Origin: Streptomyces fulvorobeus
GTDB lineage: Bacteria; Actinomycetota; Actinomycetes; Streptomycetales; Streptomycetaceae
Direction of reading: 5' to 3'
Length of the DNA: 64,000 bases
Assembly (NCBI RefSeq): GCF_013167895.1
Contig: NZ_BLWC01000001.1
Location: 4,836,001 to 4,900,000 of the forward strand
Numbering within the stretch: position 1 is the stretch's first letter; the number at the start of each line of letters is the position of its first letter. This document shows, in pieces, positions 52,098 to 62,315 of this stretch. A program made the translations under genes and the position numbers. The notes under the pieces are model-generated. The model ran no database searches, was not told the DNA's origin, and saw only the letters and a program-made list of their open reading frames with translations.

Positions 52098-54257
52098 ATG
52101 GACAACCTGGAACTCCGCGCTGAAGCCGATGCCGTCCTCGCCGAGCTCGTCGGCGGTCCCGGGGGCTCGGCGCGGCTGCGGGAGGATCAGTGGCAGGCGG
52201 TGGACGCTCTGGTACGGGAACGCCGCCGCGCCCTGGTGGTCCAGCGCACGGGATGGGGGAAGTCGGCGGTGTACTTCGTGGCCACCGCGCTGCTGCGACG
52301 GCGTGGCTCCGGGCCCACGGTGATCATCTCGCCGCTCCTGGCCCTGATGCGCAACCAGGTCGAGTCGGCCGCGCGCGCCGGTATCCAGGCACGCACCATC
52401 AACTCGGCCAACCCGGAGGAGTGGGAGACGATCTACGAGGAGGTCGAGCGCGGCGAGACCGACGTCCTCCTAGTCAGTCCGGAACGGCTCAATTCCGTGG
52501 ACTTCCGCGACCAGGTGCTGCCCAGGCTCGCGTCCACCACCGGTCTGCTGGTGGTGGACGAGGCGCACTGCATCTCCGACTGGGGTCACGACTTCCGGCC
52601 GGACTACCGGCGGCTGCGGGCGATGCTGACCGAGCTGCCCGCAGGCGTGCCGGTGCTGGCCACCACCGCGACCGCCAACGCGCGCGTCACCGCTGACGTG
52701 GCGGAACAACTGGGCACCGGCGCGGGTGAGGCCCTGGTGCTGCGCGGCCCCCTCGAAAGGGAGAGCCTGCGGCTCGGTGTGGTGCGGCTGCCGGACGCCG
52801 CGCACCGCCTGGCCTGGCTCGCCGAGCACCTGGACGAGCTGCAGGGCTCCGGGATCATCTACACCCTCACCGTCGCCGCGGCCGAGGAGGCCACGGCGTT
52901 CCTGCGTCAGCGCGGTTTCGATGTGGCCTCGTACACCGGCAAGACGGAGAACGCCGACCGCCTGCAGGCGGAAACCGACCTCCGGGAGAACCGGGTCAAG
53001 GCGCTGGTGGCGACGTCGGCGCTCGGCATGGGCTACGACAAGCCGGACCTGGGTTTCGTGGTCCACCTCGGCTCACCCTCCTCGCCCATCGCCTACTACC
53101 AGCAGGTGGGCCGGGCGGGACGCGGTGTGGCCCACGCCGATGTCCTGCTGCTGCCGGGCCAGGAGGACGAGGCCATCTGGCGCTACTTCGCCGACAGCGC
53201 GTTCCCGCCCGAGACGCAGGTCCGCCAGACCCTTTCCGCCCTCGCGGACGCCGGGCGGCCGCTCTCCGTGCCGGCTCTGGAGGCCGCGGTCGACCTCCGG
53301 CGCAGCCGGCTGGAGTCGATGCTGAAGGTCCTCGATGTCGATGGCGCGGTCAAGCGGGTGAAGGGCGGCTGGGCGGCCACCGGAGCCGAGTGGGTGTACG
53401 AGGCCGAGCGTTACGCCTGGGTGGCCAAGCAGCGGGCGGCCGAGCAGCAGGCCATGCGCGACTACGTCGGTACGTCCGAGTGCCGGATGGAGTTCCTGCG
53501 CCGGCAGCTCGACGACGAGGGGGCGGCTCCCTGCGGGCGCTGCGACAACTGCGTGGGAGCCTGGGCCGATTCCGAAGTTTCGGCCGAGATCCTGACAGGA
53601 GCGGCGAAGGAACTGGACCGCCCGGGCGTGGAGATCGAGCCGCGCCGGATGTGGCCGACGGGAATGCCCGCACTGGGCATCGACCTCAAGGGGCGCATCC
53701 CGGCGCGGGAGCAGTGCTCCACCGGGCGTGCCCTCGGCCGGCTCTCGGACATCGGCTGGGGCAACCGGCTGCGTCCGCTGCTGGCCGAGAACGCTCCCGA
53801 CGGGTCGGTGCCGGATGACGTCCTGCACGCGGCGGTGGCGGTCCTGGCGGACTGGGCGCGTTCTCCGGGCGGCTGGGCATCCAACGCCCCGGACGCCTCC
53901 GCCCGCCCGGTCGGTGTCGTCGCCGTGCCGTCCCTGACCCGCCCGCAACTGGTCGGATCTCTCGCCCAGGGCATCGCCACCATCGGCCGTCTCCCCCTTC
54001 TGGGCACCCTGGCGTACACCAACCCGAGCGGTGCCCACGCGGCACGCCGAAGCAACTCCGCCCAGCGTCTGCGCGCGCTGTCCGGCGCCTTCACCGTCCC
54101 CGAGGACCTGGCAAACGCTCTGGCCGGGGCTCCCGGGCCCGTGCTGCTCGTGGACGACTCCACGGAATCCGGCTGGACCCTGGCGGTCGCCGCCCGCCTG
54201 CTCCGTCAGGCGGGCAGCGACCAGGTTCTGCCGCTGGTCCTCGCCTCGGGGGCCTGA
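52098..54257 (+). CDS. recQ: RecQ-family helicase fused to a phosphoribosyltransferase-like domain
   Basis: A 719-residue protein. Helicase domain: Walker A RTGWGKSA (50-57), DEAHCISDWGHDFRPDY (154-170), motif VI QQVGRAGRG, and the RecQ zinc site CRMEFLRRQL to CGRCDNC (about 463-497). There is no HRDC domain. Instead the C-terminus has a phosphoribosyltransferase-like domain: GIDLKGRIPAREQCSTGRAL, PLLGTLAYTN and the PRPP-loop motif VLLVDDSTESGWT (about 680-692). The ATG at 52098 (MDNLELRAEA) fits homologues; an earlier ATG at 52023 with GGGGAG upstream is an alternative. Unwinding activity is expected; the role of the C-domain is unknown. Confidence 0.88.
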   Translation: MDNLELRAEADAVLAELVGGPGGSARLREDQWQAVDALVRERRRALVVQRTGWGKSAVYFVATALLRRRGSGPTVIISPLLALMRNQVESAARAGIQARTINSANPEEWETIYEEVERGETDVLLVSPERLNSVDFRDQVLPRLASTTGLLVVDEAHCISDWGHDFRPDYRRLRAMLTELPAGVPVLATTATANARVTADVAEQLGTGAGEALVLRGPLERESLRLGVVRLPDAAHRLAWLAEHLDELQGSGIIYTLTVAAAEEATAFLRQRGFDVASYTGKTENADRLQAETDLRENRVKALVATSALGMGYDKPDLGFVVHLGSPSSPIAYYQQVGRAGRGVAHADVLLLPGQEDEAIWRYFADSAFPPETQVRQTLSALADAGRPLSVPALEAAVDLRRSRLESMLKVLDVDGAVKRVKGGWAATGAEWVYEAERYAWVAKQRAAEQQAMRDYVGTSECRMEFLRRQLDDEGAAPCGRCDNCVGAWADSEVSAEILTGAAKELDRPGVEIEPRRMWPTGMPALGIDLKGRIPAREQCSTGRALGRLSDIGWGNRLRPLLAENAPDGSVPDDVLHAAVAVLADWARSPGGWASNAPDASARPVGVVAVPSLTRPQLVGSLAQGIATIGRLPLLGTLAYTNPSGAHAARRSNSAQRLRALSGAFTVPEDLANALAGAPGPVLLVDDSTESGWTLAVAARLLRQAGSDQVLPLVLASGA

Positions 54258-54571
54258 CCTCCGCGGCAAAGGGCGCCGTAGCGCCCGTTCAGCGCCTTCC
54301 TCCGCCCCTTCACGCCGGACCGGCGGCGAGAGGCGCGAGCCTCGGCCGCCCTCAACGCTCTCGCGCTTGACGTGCCGGGCGAGTCCTTCACCTCGATGTC
54401 CGCGACAACGGCCCCATGGCCGGCGCAGGCGGCGCGATGGTGCGGGCACGGGACGTCTGACCACAGCGGACCAGCTTTGATCTTCATCGGCCTGAACAGC
54501 TTGACTACTCTCTGTGGACAACTTATCCACAGGGGGTTTCGGAAATTGGCCGTTCGCGGGACGGTCGAGCC
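54258..54571. other. 314-bp intergenic region with head-to-head DnaA boxes
   Basis: Between recQ and the DUF4192 gene. The main feature is the inverted DnaA-box pair at 54513-54531. A TTGACT hexamer at 54501-54506 with 17 nt to TATCCA (54524-54529) could be the promoter of the downstream gene, so that the boxes overlap its spacer and -10. The first 200 bp hold a plus-strand open frame of Arg/Pro-rich type that I do not consider a gene. Confidence 0.55.
54513..54531. promoter_or_regulatory. Inverted pair of DnaA boxes
   Basis: TGTGGACAA-C-TTATCCACA. Read on the minus strand the left half is TTGTCCACA (the Streptomyces consensus); the right half TTATCCACA is the general bacterial consensus. 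The two are head-to-head with one nucleotide between them. Two perfect boxes in 19 bp are very unlikely by chance in this GC-rich background. Confidence 0.7.
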
Positions 54572-55987
54572 ATGAACAAGCACCGCGAATCCACCGGACC
54601 GGCCGACGAGCAGCAGATCACCCTGCGCGGTCCCGCCGAGCTCGCCGACGCCCTTCCGTACCTGATGGGATTTCATCCGGACGACAGTGTGGTCATGGTC
54701 GCCCTGCACGGTGGCCGAGGGCGCTTCGGCGGCCGGCTCAGGCTCGGAATTCCCCAGTCGCCCAAGGAGTGGGAGCCCGTCGCCGGCCAGCTCGCCGAGT
54801 GCCTGGTCTCGGGCAGCGAGCGGCGCGGCTCCAGGCCCGACGCGATCGTCGTCTTCCTCTGCCAGGACCCGGAGGCCGGGGCGACAGGCCACCAGACGAT
54901 GGAGCGGCTGCGGCCGTTCGCGCAACTGCTGCGTACCGCCTGCGGAACTCTCGACGTGCCCGTACTGGAAGCGCTCTGCATCTCCGGCGGGCGCTACTGG
55001 TCCTACTGCTGTCCGGACGGCAGGTGCTGCCCGGTGGAGGGCAACCAACTGGCCCTGCCGGGTACGACGGTCATGGCGGCCGCAGCCGCCTACGCGGGCA
55101 TTCACGTACGCGGATCACTGCGTGACATGGAGGCGCGGCTCGCACCGATGGAGGACACCGGAGCGAGTGACCAGCTACGGGCACTGGACTCGGCGGGCGC
55201 CGTGCTGGTGGCCAGAATCCTGGACCGTGAGGGCCGGGCCGAAGTGGCGGGGGAGACCCTGGAGCTCGCACACGCGCTCATGGACCGTCTCGGCCGGGCG
55301 CCCGCCGGTCCGCCCTCCTCGGCGGACACGAACGACGACCGCCTGATCAGCCACGACGAGGCCGCCGCCCTGATCCTCGGTCTCCAGGACCGGGAGACGA
55401 GGGACAAGGCGGCGGAATGGATGGAAGGTCCCCGCGCCGCGTCCGCGCTGCGGCTGTGGCGGGCCCTCGCCCGGCGTTGCGTCGGCCCGTACGTGGAGCA
55501 CGCGGCCGCGCCGCTCACCCTGGCCGGCTGGGTCTCCTGGTCCACGGGCGACGAGCCGGCGGCCAGGGTGGCTCTGGGGCTCGCTCTGCGTGCCGACCCC
55601 GAATACACCTTCGCTCAACTGCTCCACCAGGCATGCAACGAGGGTCTGGACCCGGAGACTTTGCGCCGGTGTCTCCGCAGCGAGCGCACCGCGGCAGCGG
55701 AGACCCCGCAACAGGCCAGCGGCGACAGCCCGGACGGCCCCGTGAGCCGCGAGGGCCTCGAAAGCCGGGACCACCACGCCGTCCGCGCCGGCCGGAGCGG
55801 GCGGCGGGCGAGGAGCGTGAGCCGGCCGGGGCCTCGCACGGTTCCCTCGCAGTCGGCGAAGCGGCGGAGGACCACTCCGAGCGATACCGGTCGTGGTCCC
55901 GTAGTGACCCGTCAGCGCACGCGGGAGCCGGGGCGCCAGGGCCGGCGCGGCAGCGGGACGGGCAGCGGAACGGGGAGCGAGCGATGA
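54572..55987 (+). CDS. DUF4192 domain-containing protein
   Basis: A 471-residue protein. The DUF4192 domain covers about residues 15-370: ITLRGPAELADALPYLMGFH and PDDSVVMVALHGGRGRFGGR at the start, then CISGGRYWSYCCPDGRCCP and a helical C-terminal half (LWRALARRCVGPYVEHAAAP). The last 80 residues are disordered and rich in Arg, Ser and Gly. Actinobacteria-specific family of unknown role. The 30-bp-upstream DnaA-box pair makes this gene a candidate for replication-linked control. ATG at 54572. Confidence 0.87.
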   Translation: MNKHRESTGPADEQQITLRGPAELADALPYLMGFHPDDSVVMVALHGGRGRFGGRLRLGIPQSPKEWEPVAGQLAECLVSGSERRGSRPDAIVVFLCQDPEAGATGHQTMERLRPFAQLLRTACGTLDVPVLEALCISGGRYWSYCCPDGRCCPVEGNQLALPGTTVMAAAAAYAGIHVRGSLRDMEARLAPMEDTGASDQLRALDSAGAVLVARILDREGRAEVAGETLELAHALMDRLGRAPAGPPSSADTNDDRLISHDEAAALILGLQDRETRDKAAEWMEGPRAASALRLWRALARRCVGPYVEHAAAPLTLAGWVSWSTGDEPAARVALGLALRADPEYTFAQLLHQACNEGLDPETLRRCLRSERTAAAETPQQASGDSPDGPVSREGLESRDHHAVRAGRSGRRARSVSRPGPRTVPSQSAKRRRTTPSDTGRGPVVTRQRTREPGRQGRRGSGTGSGTGSER

Positions 55988-56328
55988 CAGCCGTGACCGG
56001 GCGGCCCGTGGAGCCGCTCACGGGGGCGGCGGAGTCGCAGGACCCGTGGCCTCGCAGACACAGCGGTTGTCCGGAGCGCACGGATGGCACCGGAAGGCGG
56101 CCATGGCCCCTACCGTCCCTCCCGAAGACCGGGGTACAGGTCGAGGTGGACGACCCCAAGGAGGTGGACGACCTCACGCCCGAACCGCTCCTCGGACCGG
56201 ACTCGGTGACCTCCGGTCCCTGCTGGTCGGCGGCGAACCCGGCCAGGCGGACGGCCGTCCGGCAACCGGGGTGCGCGTGGCCGGTGTGCCGTTCGCCGCG
56301 AGGGTCGGCCGAGTTGGCCTCGGGGTGA
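55984..56328 (+). CDS. Doubtful ORF after the DUF4192 gene, possibly frameshifted
   Basis: An open frame starts at the ATGA overlap with the DUF4192 stop (55984) and has strong third-position GC through VEVDDPKEVDDLTPEPLLG (about 56195). From about 56200 the coding-like third-position bias moves to another frame (DLRSLLVGGEPGQADG, then VGRVGLGVIEEAVIGLQPGG) that runs to a stop at 56504. A single missing base near 56200 would join them into about 173 residues. No family recognised. It could equally be non-coding. Confidence 0.3.
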   Translation: MTAVTGRPVEPLTGAAESQDPWPRRHSGCPERTDGTGRRPWPLPSLPKTGVQVEVDDPKEVDDLTPEPLLGPDSVTSGPCWSAANPARRTAVRQPGCAWPVCRSPRGSAELASG

Positions 56329-56544
56329 TCGAGGAGGCGGTCATCGGGCTTCAGCCGGGCGGGCGGCCGGGGGCGAGTGACCGCACTCCGGCTGGGCGGG
56401 GGACGGGCCGCAGCTGCACGTGTGACGGAGCGGGGACCGTCACCGGGGGTCGTAGCGGCGGAGGTCGCACGGAGCGAAGTGACAGATGGTGGCGAGCATG
56501 GTGAAGGGACTGTTTATCGTCAGGCAGACGACTATGATCACGGC

Positions 56545-57309
56545 ATGCCGCCCTACGACCCGTCGACCTTCCCGCCCTTCGCTGTCACCGTCGACCTGGT
56601 TGTGCTCACCGTGCGCCGTCACGCGCTCTGCGCACTGGTCGTACGCCGTGGTGAGACGCCGTTCCAGGGCAGATGGGCGCTGCCCGGCGGATTCGTCAGG
56701 GCGGACGAGGACCTCGCCGCGGCGGCCGCCCGGGAGCTCGTCGAGGAGACCGGCCTGTGTGCCCACGACCCGACGGCACCGGCTGTGGGCAACGGCGCGC
56801 ATCTCGAACAGCTCGCCACCTACGGGGACCCCGAGCGTGATCCGCGTATGCGGGTCGTCAGCGTGGCCCACCTCGCCCTCGCTCCCGACCTGCCCGCACC
56901 TCGCGCGGGCGGTGACGCCCACAGTGCCCGCTGGGCGCCCGTCGAGGACCTGATCGGCCCCGAGGGCGGGTTCGGTCGCGAGGGTGAGCAGTCCGCGCCG
57001 CTGGCGTTCGACCACGCCCGGATCCTCGCAGACGGCGTCGAGCGTGCCCGTTCGAAGATCGAATACTCGTCACTGGCCACGGCGTTCTGCCCTCCGGAGT
57101 TCACGGTCGGTGAGCTGCGCAGGGTGTACGAAGCCGTGTGGGGCGTGGTCCTCGACCCCCGTAACTTCCATCGCAAGGTCACCGGAACCCCCGGCTTTCT
57201 GGTTCCGTCCGGAGGCACGACGACGCGTCAGGGCGGCCGCCCCGCCCAGTTGTTCCGCGCGGGCGCGGCCACCGTGCTGAATCCGCCGATGCTGAGGCCC
57301 GAAGTCTGA
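56545..57309 (+). CDS. NUDIX domain protein with C-terminal winged helix (NrtR-like)
   Basis: A 254-residue protein. The NUDIX domain has the box GGFVRADEDLAAAAARELVE-ETGL (about 49-71), close to the consensus GX5EX7REUXEEXGU. The C-terminal part (EYSSLATAFCPPEFTVGELR, then RNFHRKVTGTPGFLVPSG) is the winged helix seen in NrtR-type regulators, which control NAD metabolism or sugar use through ADP-ribose binding. No NAD genes are adjacent. The ATG at 56545 (MPPYDPSTFPPFAVTV) is the family start. Could be an enzyme, a regulator, or both. Confidence 0.85.
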   Translation: MPPYDPSTFPPFAVTVDLVVLTVRRHALCALVVRRGETPFQGRWALPGGFVRADEDLAAAAARELVEETGLCAHDPTAPAVGNGAHLEQLATYGDPERDPRMRVVSVAHLALAPDLPAPRAGGDAHSARWAPVEDLIGPEGGFGREGEQSAPLAFDHARILADGVERARSKIEYSSLATAFCPPEFTVGELRRVYEAVWGVVLDPRNFHRKVTGTPGFLVPSGGTTTRQGGRPAQLFRAGAATVLNPPMLRPEV

Positions 57310-57537
57310 CGCGCGGTTCCCTTCACTACCGCTCGACTATCGCCCGACCACCGTCCGCCGCCCGGCCTCACGGCCGCCCGGCGGCTCTCTGTGATGTCCG
57401 GTGCGCGTCCGTGGTCCGGGCTGCGGAACGCCCGTAGAACCGAGCTGCACGAAAAGTCGGAATTGTCGCGTTATCTTGCTGTGGTACCCCTCAGCCGCCG
57501 AGCGGTCTCACCTTCCGCGAGAGACGCGAGAGAAGCG

Positions 57538-59264
57538 ATGCTCCAGGCCATCGGACTCACCAGCAGCCCCCGCCGCGACCTGCCGCCCGCCGTGGCCGAT
57601 CTGACCTTCGAAGCCGGTCCCGGCCGTGTCACCGCCCTGCTCGGTGCCCCGGGTTCGGGAAAGACGACCGCCCTGCGCCTGATGCTGGAACTCGACCCCG
57701 GGCGGGGTGTCACCTACTTCCGGGGCCGGCCGCTGCACCGCATCGGCCACCCGCCCCGCGAGGTGGGGGTGCTCCTCGGAGACGTGCCGGGCCACCCCTC
57801 CCGTACGGCCCGCGGCCAGCTCCGGATGCTCTGCGCCGCAGCGGGCGTACCGGCGTCCCGTGCGGACGACGTGCTCGAAGTGGTCGGTCTCGCCGGGCTC
57901 GGGGACCAGCGCATCAGGACCCTCTCGGTCGGCATGGACCGCCGGCTCGGTCTGGCCTCCGCGCTTCTCGGAGACCCCCACACGCTCATCCTCGACGAAC
58001 CGGCGGAAGGTCTCTCGCCACGTGAGGTCAGCTGGTTGCACGGGCTGTTGCGCGCCCACGCCGCCCAGGGCGGTACGGTCCTGCACGCCACCAGCGACCC
58101 CAGGGAGGCCGCGCGCACGGCCGACCGCGTCGTCACCATCGACGAAGGGCGCCTCGTCGCGGACCAGGACGTCGCCGACTTCGCCCGTACGCGACTTCGC
58201 CCACGCGTCGCCGTCCGAACACCGCAGGCCGCGCGCCTCGCCGCGGTGGTCAGCCGCGAGGCGCGCGTCGCGCAGCGCTCCGTGGAGGTCGTCGCCGAGG
58301 AGAGCTGCCGGCTGTCGGTGTACGGGAGCAGCTGTGCGGAGATCGGTGACACGGCGTTCCGGCACGGAGTCCCCGTACACCAACTCGCCGACGAGGTCGG
58401 TGACGCGGGTCCGCCCGTCACCCTGGCCGGGCAGCGGCCCGAATCGGCCGTCGCGCTCTCCGAACTCCCTCCGCCGATCCCGGTGCGCCCGGCGCGCGGT
58501 CCGCTCCGTCCGCTCCGCTACGAGCTGCGGCGGATGCTCGGTGTGCGGACGACGACCGTGATCATGGCGGCCGTTCTGCTGGTCTCGGCCGGGATCTCCG
58601 TACTGCTCGCACGCTCCGGCGGTACGCCCCTGCCGCGCCTTCTCGGAGCCTGGCCGTCCCTGCTGCCGCTGCCCCCGCCGCTCTCGGCGCCGGGCTGCTC
58701 GGCGCGCTCTCCTTCGGGGACGAGTTCCGCTATCCCGCGCTCGCCGCGGGCCGGGGGACCGTCCCGCGGCGGATCGGCCTGCTCCTGGCCAAGCTGACCG
58801 TCACGGCGGGAGCCGGGCTCCTGCTCGCGGCGCTGGTGGTGCTGGCCGACGCGCAGCTCCTGCGCCTCGTGTACGGCGGCGGCTTGGTCGAGGTCCCGGA
58901 GAACACCCTTCCGCTCCTGGTCAGTTGGGTGGGCCTGACCGTCGGCTGCGCGTGGGCGGGGCTGCTGGCGGCGGGCGTCTTCCGGGTGACCGGTGCCGGG
59001 ATCGCCGCGGTGCTGGCCGTGCCCGTCCTCGTGGTTCCGCTCGTCCAGAAGGTCGTCGCGGGTCCGTCCGCGCGCTCGATCACCGGACTGCCCGGCAGGC
59101 TGCGCGAGCTGACGTGGCTGCAGTGGCCGTACGAGGCGGACCGGTGGGTGCTCGGTGTCGTGAAGGTCGTGGCGCAGCCCGTCGGGGCGGCGCTTTCCCT
59201 GTCGTTGTCAGCCCTGATCTGTGCGTATGTGATCACCAGCCTTCGCGGAAGAGCGCGTTGGTGA
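57538..59264 (+). CDS. ABC transporter: ATPase fused to membrane domain, apparent frameshift
   Basis: The N-terminal ATPase (about 1-230) has Walker A GAPGSGKT (36-43), an atypical signature LSVGMDRR in place of LSGGQ, and Walker B LILDEPAEGL. A linker leads to membrane helices from about residue 340 (TTVIMAAVLLVSAGISVLLA). The frame is lost at CCCCC 58672-58676; one extra C gives AALGAGLLGALSFGDEFRYP and four more helices to the stop at 59264 (about 575 residues). Resembles ABC-2 type exporters with fused halves. Substrate unknown. ATG 57538 has GAGAAG 3 nt upstream. It precedes whiH, as in S. coelicolor by memory. Confidence 0.78.
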
Positions 59265-59424
59265 TCAAGAGGATGCCGGATGGGGGTTAACCACCCGCAA
59301 ATCCTTGGCAGATGCCCTCTTTATGCATATATGTCGTCAATTGCGGGGGAGGCGCCGATCACCCTTTCGTGTGCTTTTCACCAAAGACCTCAAGGGGTGG
59401 CCGAGCCACGCCGACAAAGGATGC

Positions 59425-60312
59425 GTGAGTACCCTTGCGCACACCATGATGACCGCCGCCCGCTCCGTCGACTCCGGCCTCGCCGGCTCGGGTGAACTCG
59501 ACCGCTATCCCTACGCGGAGGCGCCGGCCGGCGAACGCGCCGCGCTGCGTTCCTGGGGCGGTGCCGATTCCGAGTTGGGACGGGCGAGCCGGAGGGGGGC
59601 GGCCAGTCGTGGCCGTGGGCTCCACGGCCAACTCGTCCAGCAGCTGGGCCAGATGATCGTTTCCGGGGACCTCGGCGCCGACCGCCCGCTCGTTCCCGAG
59701 GAGATCGGCCAGCGCTTCGAGGTCTCCCGTACCGTCGTACGCGAGTCGCTGCGCGTTCTGGAGGCCAAGGGCCTGGTCAGCGCCCGCCCCAACGTGGGCA
59801 CCCGGGTCCGCCCGGTCAGTGACTGGAACCTCCTGGACCCCGACATCATCGAATGGCGCGCGTACGGCCCCTCGCGCGACGACCAGCGCAGGGAGCTGGC
59901 CGAACTCCGCTGGACCATCGAGCCGCTCGCCGCCCGGCTCGCCGCCGGCCATGGCCGCGAGGACCTCCAGCAGCGCCTCGCCGACATGGTGGAGATCATG
60001 GGCCACGCGATGACGCAGGGTGACGGGATCACCTTCTCGCGTGCCGACGCGGAGTTCCATGCCCTCTTGATCCAGGCCGCGGGCAACCGGATGCTGGAGC
60101 ACCTCTCCGGAATCGTCTCGGCGGCGCTCCAGGTGTCCGGCGCGCCGGTCACCGGCTGTGACCGGCCGACCGAGGCGTCGCTCGGCCACCACGCCCGGAT
60201 CGCCGAGGCCCTGGCGACAGGGGACTCCGGCGCCGCGGAGGCCACGATGCGCCAGTTGCTCATGGTTCACCCGGAAGTGGAGCGAGTGGTTCCTGCGCCG
60301 CGCGAGCACTGA
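59425..60312 (+). CDS. whiH: Sporulation regulator WhiH (GntR/FadR family)
   Basis: A 295-residue GntR-family regulator needed for sporulation septation in aerial hyphae. The winged helix (PEEIGQRFEVSRTVVRESLR, then GLVSARPNVGTRVRPVSDW) is followed by an FCD effector domain (FHALLIQAAGNRMLEHLSGI). The N-terminal STLAHTMMTAARSVDSGLAG and the location directly upstream of hrdB identify it as WhiH. GTG at 59425, with AAGGA 4 nt upstream. In S. coelicolor its promoter depends on the sigma factor WhiG and is repressed by WhiH; I could not locate a convincing WhiG promoter sequence here. Confidence 0.93.
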   Translation: MSTLAHTMMTAARSVDSGLAGSGELDRYPYAEAPAGERAALRSWGGADSELGRASRRGAASRGRGLHGQLVQQLGQMIVSGDLGADRPLVPEEIGQRFEVSRTVVRESLRVLEAKGLVSARPNVGTRVRPVSDWNLLDPDIIEWRAYGPSRDDQRRELAELRWTIEPLAARLAAGHGREDLQQRLADMVEIMGHAMTQGDGITFSRADAEFHALLIQAAGNRMLEHLSGIVSAALQVSGAPVTGCDRPTEASLGHHARIAEALATGDSGAAEATMRQLLMVHPEVERVVPAPREH

Positions 60313-60635
60313 GCGCGCCACGGCGGGGGTGGGTGGACCAGGTGTCGCCGGATCACTGTGGTCCGGCGGCACAATTGTGGAGATATTTCACCTCTGGCAC
60401 TGTTCGTCCCAAGTGAGGTGTGACTCGGGCCACGCGGATTGGGCGTAACACTCCTCGAAACAGTGCGATGACTTAAGAGGTGACCGTCGCGGAAGGAATA
60501 CAGCAGCTACCCAGTGCGCTGTGCAGTTCTGAGGCCAAACCTGCGCCGTCGGCAACACTCCCAGCCGACGGTCGTCGGTTCCAGCCCTTCGAGGGCCGGG
60601 CCGGAAGCCGTTTCCATCGTTCCGAGAGGTTGTTC
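60313..60635. other. 323-bp hrdB promoter region
   Basis: No gene. CACTGTT (60398-60404) and AACAGTG (60459-60465) form an inverted repeat 54 bp apart. GGAAT at 60495-60499 followed 18 nt later by GCT resembles a SigR promoter (GGAAT-N18-GTT) with one mismatch; S. coelicolor hrdB has a SigR-dependent promoter, so this is plausible. A plus-strand frame continuous with hrdB opens at 60480, but its extra 52 residues are not homologous. Confidence 0.45.
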
Positions 60636-62183
<1,548 letters not shown>

Positions 62184-62198
62184 GCCGCGGACGTAGGC

Positions 62199-62244
62199 AG
62201 GCCGAGGGCCCGGACCCCATGGGGGAAGCCGGGCCCTCGGCCTT
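62199..62244 (+). terminator. hrdB terminator
   Basis: Perfect 15-nt arms AGGCCGAGGGCCCGG (62199-62213) and CCGGGCCCTCGGCCT (62229-62243) with a 15-nt loop, followed by TT. It begins 15 nt after the hrdB stop. Confidence 0.88.
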
Positions 62245-62315
62245 TCGCGCATGCGGGCCGGGGCGGGCTGGATCACTCTGGGTGGACCTTGTCCACCGCA
62301 GCGTCAGGAGTCACC

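Noticed and set aside
62291..62299. DnaA-box-like TTGTCCACC upstream of the secreted protease
   Set aside because: One mismatch to the consensus and single; likely chance.
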